Positions 7,200-14,787 of a DNA stretch of 17,820 nt are shown in pieces. The notes below the pieces were generated by a model, which had not been told where the DNA came from, did no database searches, and saw only the letters and a program-made list of their open reading frames with translations. The position numbers and the translations under genes were made by a program. The stretch's first letter is position 1; each line of letters begins with the position of its first letter. The stretch is from NCBI GenBank assembly GCA_035291645.1, contig DATDRQ010000294.1:1-17820 (forward strand), read 5' to 3'. The DNA comes from DATDRQ01 sp035291645 (lineage in GTDB: Bacteria > Chloroflexota > Anaerolineae > Anaerolineales > UBA4823).

Positions 7200-9695
7200 T
7201 TGTCCAGCATGGAGCGTTTTACGCAGCGAGCCCGCCGGGTGCTCAGCTTGGCCCACCAAGAGGCTGAGCGAATGCGTCAAAATTACATCGGTACAGAGCA
7301 CCTTCTCTTGGGGCTGATCCGGGAGGAGGGCGGCGTCGCAGGGCGGGTTTTACGAGAATTAGGCCTGGAGGCAGAGCGCGTCCAGGAGATCATTGAACGT
7401 TTAACCGGCACCGGGACGTATCGCGGAGGAAAGCTGGATCTTTCCCCCGGGACGCAACAGGTGCTCGAATACGCAGTGGATGAGGCCCGGCGAATGGGTC
7501 ACCATTACATCGGGACCGAGCATATCCTGCTCGGTTTGGTCAGATATGGAGAAGGCGTGGCGGTGGACGTCCTGCGCAAGATGGGCGTTACCCCGGATCA
7601 GATCCGCCGGCAAACCCGCCGCGTCCTGCAAGAGAGCAGCTCGGCGCGCCGCAGCACGACGGAGCGGAAACCCGCCCAGCAGGAAAAGCAGCGCCCCAAG
7701 ACGCCTATGGTGGACCAGCTGGCTGTGGACCTGACTTCGCTCGCCGAAGAGGGCAAGCTGGATCCGGTGATCGGTCGCAAGATGGAGATCGAACGGGTGA
7801 TCCAGGTGCTGGCTCGCCGGACGAAGAACAACCCGGCCCTGATCGGGGAACCGGGGGTCGGGAAGACCGCCATCGTCGAAGGGCTGGCCCAGCGCATCGT
7901 CGACAGCGACGTGCCGGCGCCGCTGCTCGACAAGCGTGTCCTGCAGCTGGACGTCGGATCGCTGGTAGCGGGCACCATGTACCGCGGCCAGTTCGAAGAG
8001 CGGTTGAAGCGCGTCATCGACGAGCTGAAATCCGCCGGGGCCATCCTGTTCATCGATGAAGTCCACATGCTGGTAGGCGCCGGCGCGGCCGGCTCCTCGG
8101 TGGATGCAGCCAACATTTTGAAGCCGGCCCTTTCGCGGGGCGAGCTGCAGGTGATCGGCGCCACTACGATGGACGAATACCGCAAGCACATCGAGAGCGA
8201 TGCCGCCCTCGAGAGGCGCTTCCAGCCGGTCATGGTCGAAGAACCCAACATCGAAGAGACGATCGAGATCCTGCGCGGCATCCGCTCGGCCTATGAGGAG
8301 CACCATCGCCTGACGATTGCGGACGAAGCCCTGGATGCCGCCGTACGCCTTTCGGCCCGCTACGTCACCGAGCGCTTCCTGCCCGATAAGGCGATCGACC
8401 TGATCGATGAGTCGTCCTCCCGGGTGCGCATGTACAAGAGCCCGGCGGCCAAGACGGCCAAGGACCTGATGGATCAGCTGCGGGAGATGCGGCACAACCA
8501 CTCGGTTGCCCTGGAAGACGGTCGTTACGATGACGCCCAGGAGATTTTGGAGCGCCAGGAAGGCCTGGAGCGCCAACTGGAGCGGCTGCGTACCGGGTGG
8601 GATCGCAGCACCAGCCCGATCGTCACTGCGGACGATATCGCCGAGGTGGTCTCCATGTGGACCGGGGTACCGGTGATGCAGATCGCCCAGGAAGAATCCC
8701 AGCGGCTGCTGCAGATGGAGCAAGAGCTCCACGAGCACATCATCGGCCAGGAAGAGGCCATCGAGGCCATCTCCAAGGCGGTCCGCCGGGCGCGCGCCGG
8801 CTTGAAGGACCCCCGCCGGCCGATCGGCTCCTTCATCTTCCTCGGTCCGACCGGCGTGGGGAAGACCGAGCTGACCAAAGCCCTGGCCCGCTTCCTGTTC
8901 GGCAGCGAAGAAGCCCTGATCCAGCTGGATATGTCCGAGTTTATGGAGCGCCACACCGTCAGCCGGCTGGTGGGTGCGCCTCCCGGTTACGTGGGTTACG
9001 AAGAATCCGGCCAGCTGACCGAAGCCCTGCGGCGCCGGCCCTACTCGATCGTCGTCTTCGACGAGATCGAAAAGGCCCACCCAGAGGCCCACAACATGCT
9101 GCTCCAGATTATGGAAGAGGGGCACCTGAGCGATGCGCGCGGGCGCAAGGTGGACTTCCGCAACGCGCTGATCGTGATGACCTCTAACGTCGGCGCCGAC
9201 ATGATCAAACGGCAGACATCGCTCGGCTTTGACCTCAAACGGGACGAGGAACTGGAAGAGCGTCTGGTGTACCAGGAGATGCGCCGAAAGCTGATCGACG
9301 CGCTCAAGCGCGTCTTCCGCCCCGAGTTCATCAACCGGGTGGACGCCGTGATCGTTTTCCGCGCCCTCAACAAGGATAGCATCCGCCAGATCGTCCAGCT
9401 CGAGATCAATAAGGTCGCGGAACGGGTGGAGGAACACGATATCGTGCTCAACGCCACCCCGGCCGCGCTGGATGCCCTGGCCGATCTCGGCTACGACCCG
9501 GAGATGGGCGCCCGCCCGCTCAAGCGCGTCATCCAGCAGAAGGTTGAAGACGCCCTGTCGGATGCCATGCTGGCAGGCGAGTTCGAGGACGGCGATACCA
9601 TCGTGATCGACGTTATCGAGGGCGAGATCAAACTGCGCAGCAGCGAAGAGGACAGCCCGGAGAAATCCGCCGAGGCGGAGGCCATGACCCCCTAG
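7200..9695 (+). CDS. clpC: AAA+ unfoldase ClpC, partner of ClpP
   Basis: 831 aa, normal for ClpC (about 810-850). Two Clp-N repeats (about 7-70 and 80-145) recognise substrates or adaptors. D1 ATPase: Walker A GEPGVGKT 216-223, Walker B AILFIDE 281-287, Arg fingers in LERRF at 339-340. The middle region (about 415-465) is one short coiled coil, as in ClpC; ClpB would have a much longer M-domain. D2 ATPase: Walker A GPTGVGKT 549-556, Walker B SIVVFDE 616-622. A loop with SLGF at 674-677 fits the [LIV]-G-F tripeptide that docks ClpX, ClpA and ClpC on ClpP, so this protein should feed unfolded substrates into ClpP for general protein quality control. The start is TTG behind AGGAGG. The gene stands alone, with no mcsA, mcsB or ctsR next to it as in Firmicutes, and ends at a strong terminator. 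A long antisense frame is a codon-bias shadow. Confidence 0.96.
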   Translation: MSSMERFTQRARRVLSLAHQEAERMRQNYIGTEHLLLGLIREEGGVAGRVLRELGLEAERVQEIIERLTGTGTYRGGKLDLSPGTQQVLEYAVDEARRMGHHYIGTEHILLGLVRYGEGVAVDVLRKMGVTPDQIRRQTRRVLQESSSARRSTTERKPAQQEKQRPKTPMVDQLAVDLTSLAEEGKLDPVIGRKMEIERVIQVLARRTKNNPALIGEPGVGKTAIVEGLAQRIVDSDVPAPLLDKRVLQLDVGSLVAGTMYRGQFEERLKRVIDELKSAGAILFIDEVHMLVGAGAAGSSVDAANILKPALSRGELQVIGATTMDEYRKHIESDAALERRFQPVMVEEPNIEETIEILRGIRSAYEEHHRLTIADEALDAAVRLSARYVTERFLPDKAIDLIDESSSRVRMYKSPAAKTAKDLMDQLREMRHNHSVALEDGRYDDAQEILERQEGLERQLERLRTGWDRSTSPIVTADDIAEVVSMWTGVPVMQIAQEESQRLLQMEQELHEHIIGQEEAIEAISKAVRRARAGLKDPRRPIGSFIFLGPTGVGKTELTKALARFLFGSEEALIQLDMSEFMERHTVSRLVGAPPGYVGYEESGQLTEALRRRPYSIVVFDEIEKAHPEAHNMLLQIMEEGHLSDARGRKVDFRNALIVMTSNVGADMIKRQTSLGFDLKRDEELEERLVYQEMRRKLIDALKRVFRPEFINRVDAVIVFRALNKDSIRQIVQLEINKVAERVEEHDIVLNATPAALDALADLGYDPEMGARPLKRVIQQKVEDALSDAMLAGEFEDGDTIVIDVIEGEIKLRSSEEDSPEKSAEAEAMTP

Positions 9696-9741
9696 AAAGA
9701 GCGTTTCTTGAGCGGTCATCTAGGAGTCATGCGTTGATCTC

Positions 9742-9779
9742 TTCCCCCTCCCTGCGTCTGGGAGGGGGAATTTTAATTT
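9742..9779 (+). terminator. Strong rho-independent terminator after clpC
   Basis: Perfect 11-bp stem TTCCCCCTCCC (9742-9752) with GGGAGGGGGAA (9760-9770), a 7-nt loop, then TTTTAATTT (9771-9779). It starts 46 nt after the clpC stop and separates clpC from radA. The minus-strand side has no T-run, so it acts in the plus direction only. Confidence 0.93.
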
Positions 9780-9825
9780 GTTCACCGGAAACGCTTGCAC
9801 CGCTGGGGCCGGGACCGGGCGCGGT

Positions 9826-9831
9826 TATAAT
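9826..9831 (+). promoter_or_regulatory. -10 box of radA; transcript probably leaderless
   Basis: A perfect TATAAT ends 6 nt before the ATG at 9838, so transcription should begin on or next to the start codon. TTGCAC at 9794-9799 is 26 bp away, too far to be the usual -35, and the spacer is very GC-rich. No Shine-Dalgarno lies between the box and the ATG. Confidence 0.55.
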
Positions 9832-9837
9832 CAAAGC

Positions 9838-11238
9838 ATGCCGAAGACAAGAACACAGTATGTATGCCAGCAATGCGGCCGCCAGTCTGCCCGCGATATG
9901 GGGCGTTGCCCACAGTGTGGGGCGTGGAACAGCATGGTCGAGGAGGTAGTCGCCGCGCCGGCGGTTAAAGCGCGCCCGCAGGCACACGCCTGGGCAGGGG
10001 CTTCGCAGCCGCGCCGCCTGTCCGAGATCGGGGAAGAGACTGAGGAGCGCCTGCCGCTCCCGATCGGGGAATTCGCCCGCGTGCTGGGTGGGGGAATCGT
10101 CCCCGGCTCGATCGTCTTGATCGGCGGCGACCCTGGAATTGGCAAGAGCACATTGCTTCTCCAGGCGGCGCTCGAGATGGCCCGCGCCGGGGGGGTGCTG
10201 TACGTCTCCGGCGAGGAATCAGAACGGCAGATCAAGATGCGCGCCATCCGCCTGCTGCGCGGTGAAGACGGAGCAGCTGGCGAGATGCCGGAAGACCTGT
10301 TCCTGGTGACGGAAACCAACCTGGAGGTCATCCTGGATCACGTCGTCGCCGTCCACCCTGAGCTGCTGATCGTCGACTCGATCCAGACCACCACCTTGCC
10401 GGAGCTCGAATCGTCCGCCGGATCGGTCTCACAGGTGCGCGAGAGCGCTACCCGGCTACGCGAGCTGGCCAAAGCGAGCGGCATATCGGTGTTCTTGATC
10501 GGGCATGTGACAAAAGAGGGGACGATCGCCGGGCCACGCGTCCTGGAACACATCGTCGATACCGTGCTCTATCTGGAAGGCGACCGCTTCCAGACCTACC
10601 GCCTGCTGCGATCGGTGAAGAACCGCTTCGGCGCCACCTCGGAAGTGGGGGTCTTCGAGATGGGCGAGCGGGGCATGGTCGAGGTCAGCAATCCCTCGGA
10701 AGCCTTCCTGGCAGAGCGAATGGTCAATGCCCCGGGTTCGGCGATCGCCGTCACCATGGAAGGAACTCGCCCAATCCTGGTGGAGGTCCAGGGTCTGACC
10801 AGCCCGACCACCTTCGGCAACGCCCGCCGCACACCCAACGGAGTCGATTTCAACCGCCTGCTGCTTACTGTGGCGGTGTTAAACCGCCGGCTGGGGTTGC
10901 ACTTGAGCGAACAGGATGTGTTCGTCAACGTGATCGGCGGCATCCGGGTAGAAGAGCCGGCTGCGGACCTGGCGATCGCGGCCGCCATCGCTTCTTCGAC
11001 GCGCGACGCGCCGGTGCGGGCCGATACGGTGCTGATCGGCGAGATCGGCCTTTCCGGCGAGGTGCGCATGGTCGGGCAGATGCCGGCGCGCCTGCGCGAG
11101 GCCGCCAACTTGGGTTTCAAGACGGCCATCGTGCCCCGGCGCATGCGGCGCGGCGAGGCCTGGCCGGGCAATATCGAAGTACTGGAAGCCCGCTCCCTGC
11201 GCCAGGCGCTCGAGATCGCCCTGCTGCCCGTGAAGTAA
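9838..11238 (+). CDS. radA: DNA repair protein RadA (Sms), branch-migration ATPase
   Basis: 466 aa, standard length. N-terminal C4 zinc finger with C10, C13, C24 and C27 (YVCQQCG, GRCPQCG), RecA-like core with Walker A GDPGIGKST at 97-105, Walker B LLIVDSIQT near 177-184, the RadA-specific KNRFG motif at 261-265, and a C-terminal Lon-protease-like domain from about 300 (GLSGEVRMV visible) that is non-proteolytic in this family. RadA is a hexameric helicase-like ATPase that promotes branch migration and processing of recombination intermediates with RecA. Start: the frame is open further up to a TTG at 9778, but that lies inside the clpC terminator tail and would add residues before the zinc finger; ATG 9838 gives the conserved N-terminus. 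No Shine-Dalgarno is present, and the -10 box position points to a leaderless mRNA. It has no partner gene in the same transcript that I can see. Confidence 0.96.
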   Translation: MPKTRTQYVCQQCGRQSARDMGRCPQCGAWNSMVEEVVAAPAVKARPQAHAWAGASQPRRLSEIGEETEERLPLPIGEFARVLGGGIVPGSIVLIGGDPGIGKSTLLLQAALEMARAGGVLYVSGEESERQIKMRAIRLLRGEDGAAGEMPEDLFLVTETNLEVILDHVVAVHPELLIVDSIQTTTLPELESSAGSVSQVRESATRLRELAKASGISVFLIGHVTKEGTIAGPRVLEHIVDTVLYLEGDRFQTYRLLRSVKNRFGATSEVGVFEMGERGMVEVSNPSEAFLAERMVNAPGSAIAVTMEGTRPILVEVQGLTSPTTFGNARRTPNGVDFNRLLLTVAVLNRRLGLHLSEQDVFVNVIGGIRVEEPAADLAIAAAIASSTRDAPVRADTVLIGEIGLSGEVRMVGQMPARLREAANLGFKTAIVPRRMRRGEAWPGNIEVLEARSLRQALEIALLPVK

Positions 11239-11278
11239 GTCTGTGCTGTTTCTAATATTAAATCTACGCAAACCTACA

Positions 11279-11308
11279 TTGACTCAAGGTAAACTAATCT
11301 GATACATT
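11279..11308 (+). promoter_or_regulatory. Putative promoter of the transporter-to-holA operon
   Basis: -35 TTGACT (11279-11284, five of six bases) and -10 TACATT (11303-11308, four of six) with an 18-bp spacer, in the AT-rich 115-bp gap after radA. The leader would be about 40 nt, with GGGAG (11344-11348) ahead of the ATG at 11354. No terminator is seen for radA, so read-through is also possible. Confidence 0.45.
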
Positions 11309-11353
11309 TGCACAGATTAATTCTGGGATGCGAGAGCCATACCGGGAGAGGGC

Positions 11354-12661
11354 ATGTTTTTAAAGCGTTTCCAATTGGGGTTGGTGCACCTGGCTGTCGC
11401 CATGACCTTGGTCCCCATCAACAGTACCCTGAACCGGGTGATGATTAAAGAGCTGGCCATTTCGGCCACGCTGGTTGCTATCCTGGCTTCCCTGCCGTAT
11501 TTGTTTTCCCCCATCCAGGTCTTCATCGGATCGTTTGCCGACCGGCACCCCCTGCTGGGCTGGCGGCGTACGCCTTACATCCTGACCGGTCTGCTGCTGT
11601 GCGTGCTCGGCGTGGTGGTTTCCCCGCTGGCGGCCTTCTCGATGGCGTCCACCTATTGGGCCGGGCTTTTGATCGGCTTACTCGCTTTTGGCGCCTGGGG
11701 GATGGGATATAACTTCGCAGCGGTCTCGTATCTTTCGCTGGCTTCGGAGCTCTCCGGCGAAAAGGGTCGCGCCAGGACTATCGCCACCATGTGGTTCATG
11801 ATGATCGTCGGGATCATCTTCACTGCGGTGCTCCTCAGCCGGCTGGTCGATCCTTATACGCCGGAAGCGCTGCAGCGCGCCTTTTGGATCATCGGTATGC
11901 TTGCGCTGGTGCTGGGGGCGCTTGGCATTCTCGGATTGGAGAAGCGCAACGCGGCCGGGGAAGCGGTCGCGGCAGAGCAGTTCTCCTGGAGGATGGCCTT
12001 TGGGGCTGTGCGGGAAAATCCGCAAGCCAGCCTTTTCTTTGTCTACCTGGTGCTTTTATTGATCGCCCTGCTCGGCCAGGACATCCTGCTCGAACCGTTT
12101 GGCGCCCAGGCCTTCGGCATGCCGGTTACGGAGACGACGCGCATTACGGCGGTCTGGGGAGGCTTTACCCTGATCGCTTTAGTCGTCGCGGGGGCTCTCG
12201 AGAAGCGCACCAACAAGCGTACGGTCGCCGCCTGGGGAGGCTGGGGGGCTTTGACCGGCTTTCTTCTGATCGTACTTAGCGGGCTGATGATCGACGCCCG
12301 GATTTTCTACATAGGGGTCGTGCTGCTCGGCTTCGGCACCGGCTTTTCGACCGTTTCGAACCTCTCCCTGATGCTCGACATGACCACCGTGGGTAAGGTG
12401 GGGCTCTTCATCGGCGCCTGGGGCATGGCTAACGCCATCTCCCGGTTGATCGGCTCCATTCTAGGCGGGGCCGTACGCGACCTGCTAACCATCGTCCTTC
12501 CTGATCCATCACTGGCTTACGTTGTCGTGTTCGCCATCCTGGCGATCTTACTGCTCTTCTCCCTGTTCATGTTAAACCGGATCGACGTCCAGGCCTTCCT
12601 CGAAAACGCCGAACAGACTTCGTTGGTCGAGCGGGCCGCTCTGGCGAGTGAAACTTCCTGA
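11354..12661 (+). CDS. PucC/BCD-family MFS transporter
   Basis: 435 aa with about 12 hydrophobic helices, standard for MFS. Family signatures of the PucC/LhaA (bacteriochlorophyll delivery, BCD) branch are clear: NRVMIKEL at 27-34, FADRHPLLGWRRTPYI at 61-76, and QDILLEPFGAQAFGM at 242-256, where PucC proteins have the equivalent QDxLLEPxG motif. In phototrophs PucC-like proteins help assemble light-harvesting complexes; homologues in non-phototrophs have no established substrate. It is the first gene of a tight same-strand run ending in holA and is followed after 12 nt by a MerR-type regulator. No light-harvesting or bacteriochlorophyll synthesis genes lie in the window apart from the chelatase genes about 6 kb away, which can also serve cobalamin synthesis. 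Membrane location is certain; the transported compound is not. Confidence 0.85.
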   Translation: MFLKRFQLGLVHLAVAMTLVPINSTLNRVMIKELAISATLVAILASLPYLFSPIQVFIGSFADRHPLLGWRRTPYILTGLLLCVLGVVVSPLAAFSMASTYWAGLLIGLLAFGAWGMGYNFAAVSYLSLASELSGEKGRARTIATMWFMMIVGIIFTAVLLSRLVDPYTPEALQRAFWIIGMLALVLGALGILGLEKRNAAGEAVAAEQFSWRMAFGAVRENPQASLFFVYLVLLLIALLGQDILLEPFGAQAFGMPVTETTRITAVWGGFTLIALVVAGALEKRTNKRTVAAWGGWGALTGFLLIVLSGLMIDARIFYIGVVLLGFGTGFSTVSNLSLMLDMTTVGKVGLFIGAWGMANAISRLIGSILGGAVRDLLTIVLPDPSLAYVVVFAILAILLLFSLFMLNRIDVQAFLENAEQTSLVERAALASETS

Positions 12662-12673
12662 ACCGATTGATCG

Positions 12674-13321
12674 ATGCCCCACCATCAAAAAGTATCCACA
12701 CCGGGTGAATGGTTAGGCTTGAGTGAGGTAGCTCAGCTCCTGGGGGTTCATCCGAGCACGGTTCGCAGCTGGTCGGACCAGGGGCATCTGCCGGTCCACC
12801 GAACCCAGGGTGGGCACCGCCGCTACCGGCGCAGCGAGGTCGAGCTGTGGATTCAGTCCCGCCAAACCAATGGTCCTGGCGAGGGCAATCTGGTCGTCCA
12901 GAACGCCCTGCGCAATACGCGCCTGCAGATCAGCGAGGGACGCCTCGAATCCGAGGCATGGTATCAAAAGCTGGATGAAGAAGCCCGCAACCAATACCGG
13001 CGCAGCGGGCGGGCGCTCTTGCAGGGACTGCTCGGATACCTGGCGGGGGAAGACGCAGTTGCCGGGGCGGAAGCCCGCTCGCTGGGTTACGAATATGCCT
13101 CGCGCGGCTGGAGGCATGGACTGAGCGCGGCAGAAGCCACCCGGGCCTTCCTGTTCTTCCGCAGCGTCCTGCTCGAGTCGATGCTCACGGTTTACACCGC
13201 CGCTTCGGTGTACTCGCCCAGCGCCTGGAGTGATATGCTCATCCGGATCACCTCTTTTACCGACCAGATCCAGATCACCTTGCTCGAAACTTACGACGCT
13301 TACCAGCGAGGCAGCCGGTGA
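12674..13321 (+). CDS. MerR-type HTH regulator with C-terminal helical (RsbRD-like) domain
   Basis: 215 aa. Residues 13-60 form a MerR/excisionase-type winged helix: GLSEVAQLLGVHPSTVRSWSDQGHLPVHRT, then GGHRRYRRSEVELWI. Instead of the dimerisation coiled coil plus effector pocket of classical MerR proteins, residues about 95-212 are all-helical, with patterns such as YASRGWRHGLSAAEATRAFLFFRSVLLES that resemble the RsbRD/RsbR N-terminal globin-like or PucR-type sensor region. I see this similarity by eye only. Such a protein probably binds DNA as a dimer and senses an unknown signal. It starts 12 nt after the transporter stop, with no clear Shine-Dalgarno, so translational coupling is likely. 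Its stop overlaps the GTG of the next small gene by 4 nt. The neighbouring operon or the transporter gene is the natural target, but no operator was recognised. Confidence 0.8.
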   Translation: MPHHQKVSTPGEWLGLSEVAQLLGVHPSTVRSWSDQGHLPVHRTQGGHRRYRRSEVELWIQSRQTNGPGEGNLVVQNALRNTRLQISEGRLESEAWYQKLDEEARNQYRRSGRALLQGLLGYLAGEDAVAGAEARSLGYEYASRGWRHGLSAAEATRAFLFFRSVLLESMLTVYTAASVYSPSAWSDMLIRITSFTDQIQITLLETYDAYQRGSR

Positions 13322-13461
13322 GCCGGCCCAGCCAGCGCTTCTCCCCCACGCGGTGGTCGAAGTACATGGTGCCTGCCCTGCTGGCTTTGCTTCTTCTGGT
13401 CTTGATTGCCATCCTGCTGCTGGTTGGCCTATCTATGCTCGGGATCACTCCTGGAGTCTAG
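13318..13461 (+). CDS. 47-aa single-pass membrane peptide
   Basis: The frame GTG AGC CGG ... GTC TAG encodes 47 residues. A basic N-terminus (SRPSQRFSPTRWSKY) is followed by one long hydrophobic helix, about residues 18-40, rich in Leu, Val and Ile (PALLALLLLVLIAILLLVG), and a short tail GITPGV. The positive-inside rule suggests that the N-terminus is cytoplasmic. The GTG overlaps the regulator stop in the arrangement GTGA, a classical sign of translational coupling. The next gene begins 43 nt later with its own strong Shine-Dalgarno. No function can be given. A small regulatory or assembly partner of the neighbouring membrane proteins is a guess. Confidence 0.7.
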   Translation: MSRPSQRFSPTRWSKYMVPALLALLLLVLIAILLLVGLSMLGITPGV

Positions 13462-13504
13462 GTTCCTGATCGAATCTTTTCGTCTCCTAAAATTGGAGGT
13501 CCTC

Positions 13505-14230
13505 ATGCAATACATATCCATTCTATCGACCATCATAACCTTTATCTTTGCGGTCGCAGTATTCCGCCGCTACAACCAACGGAAGGGGGTATATTTGCTC
13601 CTATGGGGCCTGGGGTTGATCTTTTACGGTCTGGGCACATTTTCGGAGGCTGTCCTGGCGTTCACCTTCAGCCCATTTGCTCTTAAAGTCTGGTATATTA
13701 CTGGAGCTATGCTGACGGCAGCCTGGTTGGGCCAGGGCACGGTTCACCTGCTGGTGCGCAAACCCAGGGTGGCGTTCACCCTGACGGTCATCCTGGCGCT
13801 GGTGTCTGTGATCGCCGCGCTGCTCGTGCTCGCTGCCCCGGTTGATACCGCAGCAGCGGCTGCTTACGACGTGAACGCGCCGGCCTCTGCCCAGTATCAA
13901 GACATCCTGGTGCGAAGCGGCGGCATTACCTTGCTGACCATCCTGCTGAACGTTTACGGGACGGTCACCCTGGTGGGCGGGGCGATCTACTCTGCCTATA
14001 TCTTCTGGCGCAAGCACGTACTCGCCGACCGCATGGTTGGGAATATCCTGATCGCAGCCGGCGCGTTGTTCCCCGCCATGGGCGGCAGCTTCCTCAGGGC
14101 GGGGCTGCCGGATTGGCTGTACTTGAGCGAGCTGTTCGGCGTGGTCCTGATGTACGCCGGTTTCGTGAAGGCGACCGCCTATCGCCCGCTCGCCGAACCA
14201 CAAGGGGTAGCTTCCGTATCCACGGACTAG
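13505..14230 (+). CDS. Seven-helix integral membrane protein of unknown function
   Basis: 241 aa with about seven hydrophobic helices (roughly 3-20, 28-52, 61-82, 89-111, 140-166, 176-197, 202-221). An Ala-rich extracytoplasmic loop (DTAAAAAYDVNAPASAQYQD) lies between helices 4 and 5, and basic loops such as RRYNQRKG and FWRKHVLADR lie on the inferred cytoplasmic side. No catalytic or transport signature is recognised, and I know no family name that I can defend. Start: ATG 13505 has GGAGGT (13495-13500) 5 nt upstream. Longer in-frame starts from 13406 would overlap the 47-aa peptide and lack a ribosome site. It sits between the small membrane peptide and the DUF6391-type gene, suggesting a membrane-associated set expressed together. 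Confidence 0.8.
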   Translation: MQYISILSTIITFIFAVAVFRRYNQRKGVYLLLWGLGLIFYGLGTFSEAVLAFTFSPFALKVWYITGAMLTAAWLGQGTVHLLVRKPRVAFTLTVILALVSVIAALLVLAAPVDTAAAAAYDVNAPASAQYQDILVRSGGITLLTILLNVYGTVTLVGGAIYSAYIFWRKHVLADRMVGNILIAAGALFPAMGGSFLRAGLPDWLYLSELFGVVLMYAGFVKATAYRPLAEPQGVASVSTD

Positions 14231-14248
14231 AATATTCTGGAGGCATTT

Positions 14249-14785
14249 GTGCCGGTAAACGAATCGACTTTGAGAAGTAATTCAATCCTGGAGATCCCGG
14301 TGATCTCACGCATTCGACGCAACCACGGGCTGGAACATGCCACGCTGCACATCCTGTCCGAGCGTAAGAGAAACACCAACATGGCAGGACATTCCGACCC
14401 CGGCGGTTTCTGGGTGCTCGGTGATTTTTCCCTGGAGGAAGTCCAAGAGGCTGTCGACGAGGCGCTGACCCGTATGCGCAACGGGGAACACGACCTGGCG
14501 GTCCACCGCAACTGCGGCACGAACTACGTCACTGCCGGTATGCTGGCCGGGCTGGTTGCCGGGGCAAGCATGCTCGGCGCGGGCAGCCGTGTGCGGGACA
14601 AAGTGGAGCGCCTGCCGATGGCGATGGTCCTGGCTACCCTGGCCTTAATCGCCGGGCAGCCGCTTGGCCGGAAGATCCAGCAGAATATCACCACCTGCGG
14701 CGACCCCGGCGATCTGGAAATTGTCGAGATCGCATCTACGAATCGCGGGGGGATGAAAGCCTACCGGGTGACGACGCGAGGCTGA
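14249..14785 (+). CDS. DUF6391-type membrane-associated protein with HxxEH motif
   Basis: 178 aa, GTG start at 14249 with GGAGG (14239-14243) 5 nt upstream. The N-terminal region has NHGLEHATLHIL at 25-36; the HGLEH part (His26, Glu29, His30) matches the HxxEH pattern of inverted zinc sites. HRNCGTNYV at 86-94 follows, then two hydrophobic segments (about 93-113 and 121-140) and a C-terminal tail. By memory this is the DUF6391 family, which has no assigned function. Whether the histidines bind metal is unknown. It begins 18 nt after the seven-helix protein and ends 2 nt before holA, so all three are surely co-transcribed. Placement next to holA is probably an operon accident rather than a replication role. 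Confidence 0.78.
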   Translation: MPVNESTLRSNSILEIPVISRIRRNHGLEHATLHILSERKRNTNMAGHSDPGGFWVLGDFSLEEVQEAVDEALTRMRNGEHDLAVHRNCGTNYVTAGMLAGLVAGASMLGAGSRVRDKVERLPMAMVLATLALIAGQPLGRKIQQNITTCGDPGDLEIVEIASTNRGGMKAYRVTTRG

Positions 14786-14787
14786 GC

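Noticed and set aside
7401..9719. 772-aa open frame on the minus strand opposite clpC
   Set aside because: It is the antisense shadow of a strongly conserved GC-rich gene; its translation is low-complexity (His, Asp, Gly, Leu-rich) with no domain, and clpC on the plus strand is certain.
9778..9837. Upstream TTG start that would lengthen RadA by 20 residues
   Set aside because: It lies in the tail of the clpC terminator and upstream of the radA -10 box, and the conserved zinc finger begins right after ATG 9838.
13406..13504. Longer start for the seven-helix membrane protein
   Set aside because: It overlaps the 47-aa peptide in another frame and lacks a ribosome site, while ATG 13505 has GGAGGT at ideal spacing.
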